Shown here one piece after another: positions 59,501 through 64,000 of a DNA stretch of 64,000 bases. The notes beneath the pieces were generated by a model. It was not told where the DNA came from. It did no database searches and saw nothing but the letters and a program-made list of their open reading frames with translations. Numbering within the stretch: the first letter of the stretch is position 1; each line of letters begins with the position of its first letter. The stretch comes from Morchella semilibera. Taxonomy: Eukaryota; Ascomycota; Pezizomycetes; Pezizales; Morchellaceae. The translations under genes and the position numbers were made by a program. The stretch covers positions 558,001-622,000 of the forward strand of contig WBVU01000015.1 in assembly GCA_009192285.1 (NCBI GenBank), given 5' to 3'.

Positions 59501-62500
59501 GCTGAGACGCTACTATCTATAGGAGAATTGGTACTTCCATTTCTCTGATCCGCTGTCTTCGCCACGAAGCCGCCTTGCCAGTCGCCTCCTGGATATGCGG
59601 ATGCAGGACCAGGAAGAGGATCACAAGGTGAAGGATGAATAGATGGATGAGGTGCCCGTGGGGCGTGCGGTGAACTAGGGGTGTTGATGACATTGATTTG
59701 TGGGCTCCCGGTAATGCTCTGTCCCTGTTCTTGGTATCTTCGCAAAAGTGCCAATCTCTCTCGCAGGTCATCGATTCCATCCACTGGCAGGGCAGGCTTT
59801 ATGCCTTCGTGAAATTCTTCGAAAGATCTAAGTGGAGAATTAAAGTCACCCTGTTTCAATGTTGAAGCTTCTGAATTCAACTGGCTCTTTGTGCGCTCAA
59901 CTTGGAATGGTTGAGGCTTCAATCCACGCTGTTGCTCACTGTTGAAGAAACCTAACTGGGCTGGAGAATTTAACTGGCCACTGGCATTCGCTGCAGCAAT
60001 GGCCTCGTGGGACCGTGATGTAGGGCAAACAAAGAATCTCAAACTAGCAACACTATCTGCCTTTGTCTTGAAAGAGTGTATCAACTGTTCGTCTGTAAAA
60101 GCAGGTTCTTCTTGAGGGTTCACAAGTTAATTATATATCCTGGAGGAGGAGGAGGGGGGAATATACCATATGCATTTGCTCCTTGGCCTACTTCTGTGGG
60201 ATGAATTGATGCCACCTCCCATTCACCAATACCCAATTCCGCACAAAATACTTTCCGTAGAGAAGCCGCTGAATCCAGTTTTGTAACATCTATCAAAACC
60301 CAAATCCTTCCATCCCTGGTTACAAACACAAGCTTTCTCTGATTTCCAGCCCCACTGGCTCCACTCGCTGCGGTTGCTACCCTAGAAGCCTTTTGCCTCC
60401 CTCGTAGATTGATATCAACAGACGAGATTGAATGACGATCAAGCGAAGAATCACTAGCATTATGTTCCGCAATTGAAAAAGGAACACCCGCCGGTCCCCA
60501 ACTTGGAGAAGCTGGTGAATCAACATCATCCATGCTTTCATCATCCTTAGACTCCTTCCTCGCCCCTAGCCTTGTTCGGATCTTATCAACAATCTTTGAA
60601 CCTTTAGACTTTTCGTGCGTATCTTGTCTCTCAATTGGCTTGGGGTGGACTCCTAAAACCTGAAGTGCCTTGGTTGTTCCCTTCCCATCGCCCGCCCTAT
60701 TCATCACATTACTATTTAAACTTGATGCAATCGACTCTGCCGAGCCTCCCCTCTCATGCCTAGAGGCAGAGATATTCTGATGGCTTAAATTAGGCGAGTT
60801 ACGGGGTGAATTTGAGGTTGGCTGCTTCCCAGTGAAATTGTTATGTCCCCAAATTTCCTGGGGTTCACGAATACTTGTCTCCGAGTTAGATGGGCTATGC
60901 CGACCCACCTGGTCGACAAAGTTACTGACAACCCTCTTCGGGCCAGAGCTTGGCCCGTTCGGACGGTGCAGCTGCTCTATCCCGCTGTCGCTATTGCCTC
61001 TATTGTACTGTGGCTGCTCGTTTGTGGAAGAATAGCTCCCATCTGTATGCATTACGGGTAAGGTTATTGACCTATTTCCGTGATTGAACCGTTGAACTGG
61101 AGATTTCAAGTGTGGTTGCTTACTTGGCGACTCTGCCCTCTCAGCTGATGAGAAGGAGTCGTTGCGATGCTGGGGGCTGATCTGTCCCGAGGACGGCGGG
61201 GTATTTGGGACAACTTTGGTCAATTTCAACATTTCGCGGACCATCTTTTTAATATTCTTTGCCGCCTGTCTTTCTTTTGCAGGGTCGGCGTTTGGTCCAC
61301 AAAGTCTCAGCACTTCCGGTTGCACGCGTTCGAAAATGTTCGAAGAAGTAGTATGATGGCCCATATCCAAAAACTCTTGGCCGTGGATATTGAGATTACG
61401 GAAAGCTTGTTGCCATTCCTTCGAAAATTCGTGACGGTCGAGATAGTTGATCACCCTGTCCAATGTCCAGATAGCAGCTTCTGATTCTGATGAGAGGGGA
61501 CCAGACGAGTTCGATGCTACAAGAGGAGACTGCTGGGAATGGGATACATGGGATGACCGGGTAATACCCCCCACGGGGATCTGACTGGCACTAACACTGC
61601 GATTCCCCGACTGTTGTTGCACAAGTGATACAGATGAGCCGTTGGAGTGGAGAGGTGCCATGTAATCTGGCTCGGAAGATTCAATGCGCACAAAGGAAGT
61701 GAGGCTCTCTGAGGACTGGGCTGATGGCTGACGGTACATAGGCACTTCAGGGGGAGGGCGTTGGGGATGATGGGGAGGGTGATGGAGGTGTGAATGTGGG
61801 GTGTATTGCTGCTGTTGCACAGTGATACCGTTGCCGTTGACGGCGGATGTAGTACCAGCACTGACCCCGTTGTGGAGAGGCACAGACATAGGGGTTAACT
61901 GGGTTTTAGGGACCGAAGAGGATAATGGAGGGTGTTGGTGAGGATTATAGGCCCCGTATTGGGGTTGAAGCCTCTGTTGTTGTTGCTGCTGCTGCTGCTG
62001 CTGCTGATGCAGTAGATTTTGCTGCTGCTGTTGCTGCAAATGCTGTTGTTGTGCATAAAAAGTCATGATGCTGTCCCTTCCTCTTCCCACGGTAGCATAA
62101 TGAGGGTGGTACCCAGGGTCTTTTTGAGGTGGTGGGGGGGGCGGGGGCGGAGGAGGGGGTGGAGGAAGAATTCCAATTCCATTTTGCATTGGAGAATTTC
62201 CTACTGAAAACCCGCCACTATTATTTCCAACTCCAACCCCAACTCCTGGCCCTACTCCTACCATTCCACCTGGCCCGTTACGACCATCCAACACCGATGT
62301 CGAAACATGTCGTAATCCCATGCCGGGCTGGCCCGGCAACATCGAATTTCGTGAAGGCTGTCTGGGCTGCATTCCGGCAAACATTCCACCGCCAATATCC
62401 GCAGGCGATGAGGCAGCACTTGTATGAGCTCTCGGGCGGCCGCTCATCATATTATTGTATCCCGCACCTGAACCCGAGGTCGGGATGGGCAAGAAGTTAC

Positions 62501-62681
62501 CCGTAAAGTTTGGAATCTCGCTCAGTTGCTCAGGCTCGTGCAGATAGTGCGCTGTTCCTGGTGTGTTCATGCCACTACCAGGAGTTGCACCGCTCATGTT
62601 CATTCCCCCGGGTGAGGGTGTGCTTGTGATTGAAGGGTTGTTCTGGGAAAGAACACTCGCAGAGCGTTGACGCGAGACCAT
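56508..62681 (-). CDS. BCK1-type MAP kinase kinase kinase, cell-wall integrity pathway
   Basis: The protein corresponds to yeast Bck1 and Neurospora mik-1, which relay signals from protein kinase C to the cell-wall MAPK cascade. Four exons (62681-60167, 60092 or 60110 to 57027, 56970-56682, 56625-56508) encode about 1995 aa, longer than most relatives. In order: a Gln-, Pro- and Gly-rich N-terminus (poly-Pro at about 173-186, poly-Gln at about 212-237); a SAM-like segment at about 405-470 (IWTLDRVINYLDRHEFSKEW); a Ras-association-like segment at about 780-830 (VFVTRDGRIWVLIDVTKLD); a long disordered middle; and a kinase domain at about 1703-1970 with IGKGTYGRVYLG, AVK (K1734), HRDLKADN, DFGISKKS and WMAPEVI. 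The first intron (56 or 74 nt) has two in-phase acceptors 18 nt apart. It has a GTATAT donor and is needed because the first frame stops at the junction. The C-terminus is LYAKIKPE. Confidence 0.93.
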
Positions 62682-64000
62682 TACTCTCTTCCTTTCCCTT
62701 CTTCAGCTCCTCTAACACCCTAACACCCCCTGCTGCTGCTTCCTCGGATAATATTCTATATTTTCTTGGCAGTTCTCAAAAACTTACCATCAGCTGGATG
62801 TGATAGTCGCCTCGATCGCCGCTGCCGAGAGTTGTGCGCGCGCGGTCGTTTCGTAACCTTAGAGACTTCAAAGCTCCCCGAGCAAGGCTGTCCGAACAAA
62901 TACTTGTATAATTCAGAGTTCACGGACTGATCAGAACCTGAATAACTAGCTGACTGAACTGAACTGACTGACTGAGAGTTATCCCCTCACTTAGTAGAAA
63001 CAAAATGGAAAAAGAAAAGAAAAAAAGTATAACCCGTGGGGTTGTAAAGCGAGCGAGCGGCTCTGTATCGTATTTCGGGGGGCTCGTGCGTAAACGAGCT
63101 CTCGATATGTAGATATGTAATCCTGAAGATGTAGTTTTTTTTAAAATTATTATTATCTCCTCTCTTTCTTTCCCTCTTTTTTCAATCTTCCTTCGCAAAA
63201 AAAAAATGATGTTAGGATATGTAGTTAGAACAGGGTAGGATGTATGAAGGTCAAGGTTGAAGGATAAGCAAAGCAGTTTGTTGTCGTTCCTTCGAGGGTG
63301 TTCGGCGGCACAGCACATCAGCCCCTGCTCCGCACTCGCCTGACACTCATTTCGTATTTTATACACAAACCCTGCGAATCTCTGTACCCTGCCCTCCTAT
63401 TGGGGCTGAACATGAGATTTCGATGGTCAGTGGCGGTAAGCGCAAGGCACCAGGAACAACCTCCCTCGAGGTACCCTTAGCAGCATTGAATTGAATAACT
63501 CGAACTCCCCTTACACTCTAAGCTGACGGTATTTGGATTTCCTCTATCCCTCGGTCTTTGGGCCGAGTGGTTGTCGTTACATACATCGCTTCCCCACTAC
63601 ATCTACATACAGCAACTACATGTACCCCTTGTGTAACCAGTGAAGCACTTTCCGGTGGGGCACCTCCAAATCTAAAAAAACTGCTGAAGCTTCTTTCAAC
63701 ACCAAAAAAGAAACAATCCCTATATATATCTACCACTGACTTACAATCAGACCTCTTTTTTTTTGGTCGCATGCACGTACGTCAACTGCTCTACATATAT
63801 GTAGGTATCACATTTGTTCGCTCAAGGAAAGGTTCTCATCCCGTGGTTATTATGATGCCGAGCGGTGCACAGTCCAGATACTAACGCTATTTATACTACG
63901 ACATACATACACCTAGGCATGCACCATGATGCCTCCCTTCTCCAGACTCCAGAAATACTCTTCTGCCTTCAAACTGTTGAGATTGGAGGGGGTCTGTTGC
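62682..64000. other. upstream region of the MAPKKK gene, to window edge
   Basis: Probable promoter and 5' leader of the kinase gene: CT/GC-rich sequence at 62700-62850 and purine tracts at 63000-63030. No second gene is supported. A TACATGTA palindrome is near 63618. A gene entering from the right cannot be judged. Confidence 0.5.

Noticed and set aside
60120-60130. Apparent frameshift between the two large frames of the MAPKKK gene
   Set aside because: A normal short intron (GTATAT donor, AG acceptor, phases exact) joins the frames.

Overview
The window is nuclear DNA from a filamentous ascomycete (Pezizomycotina). Genes have several short introns (about 56-170 nt, GT..AG), and the recognisable set is fungal: a white-collar-1 photoreceptor, a BCK1-type cell-wall MAPKKK, a pyruvate decarboxylase, the nucleolar Pumilio protein Nop9, a secreted tyrosinase, a Pth11-like seven-helix receptor, a class 3 lipase-like protein and an F-box protein. 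The class within Pezizomycotina cannot be fixed from sequence reading alone. Coding regions are GC-rich and moderately intron-rich. Intergenic DNA is long, poor in genes and full of homopolymers and CT/GA/TTCC/TTTTA microsatellites, with fossil small repeats.

Layout. 1.6-2.4 kb: one hypothetical protein (-). 8.6-11.9 kb: wc-1 (-), with a very long simple-sequence upstream region. 16.4-20.0 kb: a PLP-dependent group II decarboxylase (-) whose reading frame is broken at several points. 21.5-24.1 kb: NOP9 (-). 26.9-28.2 kb: tyrosinase (-). 28.2-36.0 kb: an AT-rich, repeat-bearing stretch with two foldback elements, a terminal-inverted-repeat element, a seven-exon Pth11-like receptor (+) and one SINE. 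36.0-39.1 kb: a lipase-like secreted protein fused to a long repeat-bearing tail (-). 43.6-45.2 kb: F-box protein (+). 48.2-50.4 kb: pyruvate decarboxylase (-). 50.4-56.5 kb: gene-free, one SINE. 56.5-62.7 kb: BCK1-type MAPKKK (-).

The genes do not form an obvious cluster or pathway; this looks like ordinary fungal chromosome with housekeeping, sensing and secretion genes. The most unusual object is the 928-residue lipase-like protein. Its catalytic serine position holds glutamine, and some 600 residues follow the lipase fold, carrying a duplicated 25-residue unit and several Lys-Arg sites of the kind cut by Kex2. Other points of interest are a three-copy tRNA-derived SINE family, a 19-bp motif recurring about nine times between genes, paired foldback elements, a recurring ATCATTGAC motif in introns, and clustered single-base frame breaks in wc-1 and its decarboxylase neighbour.
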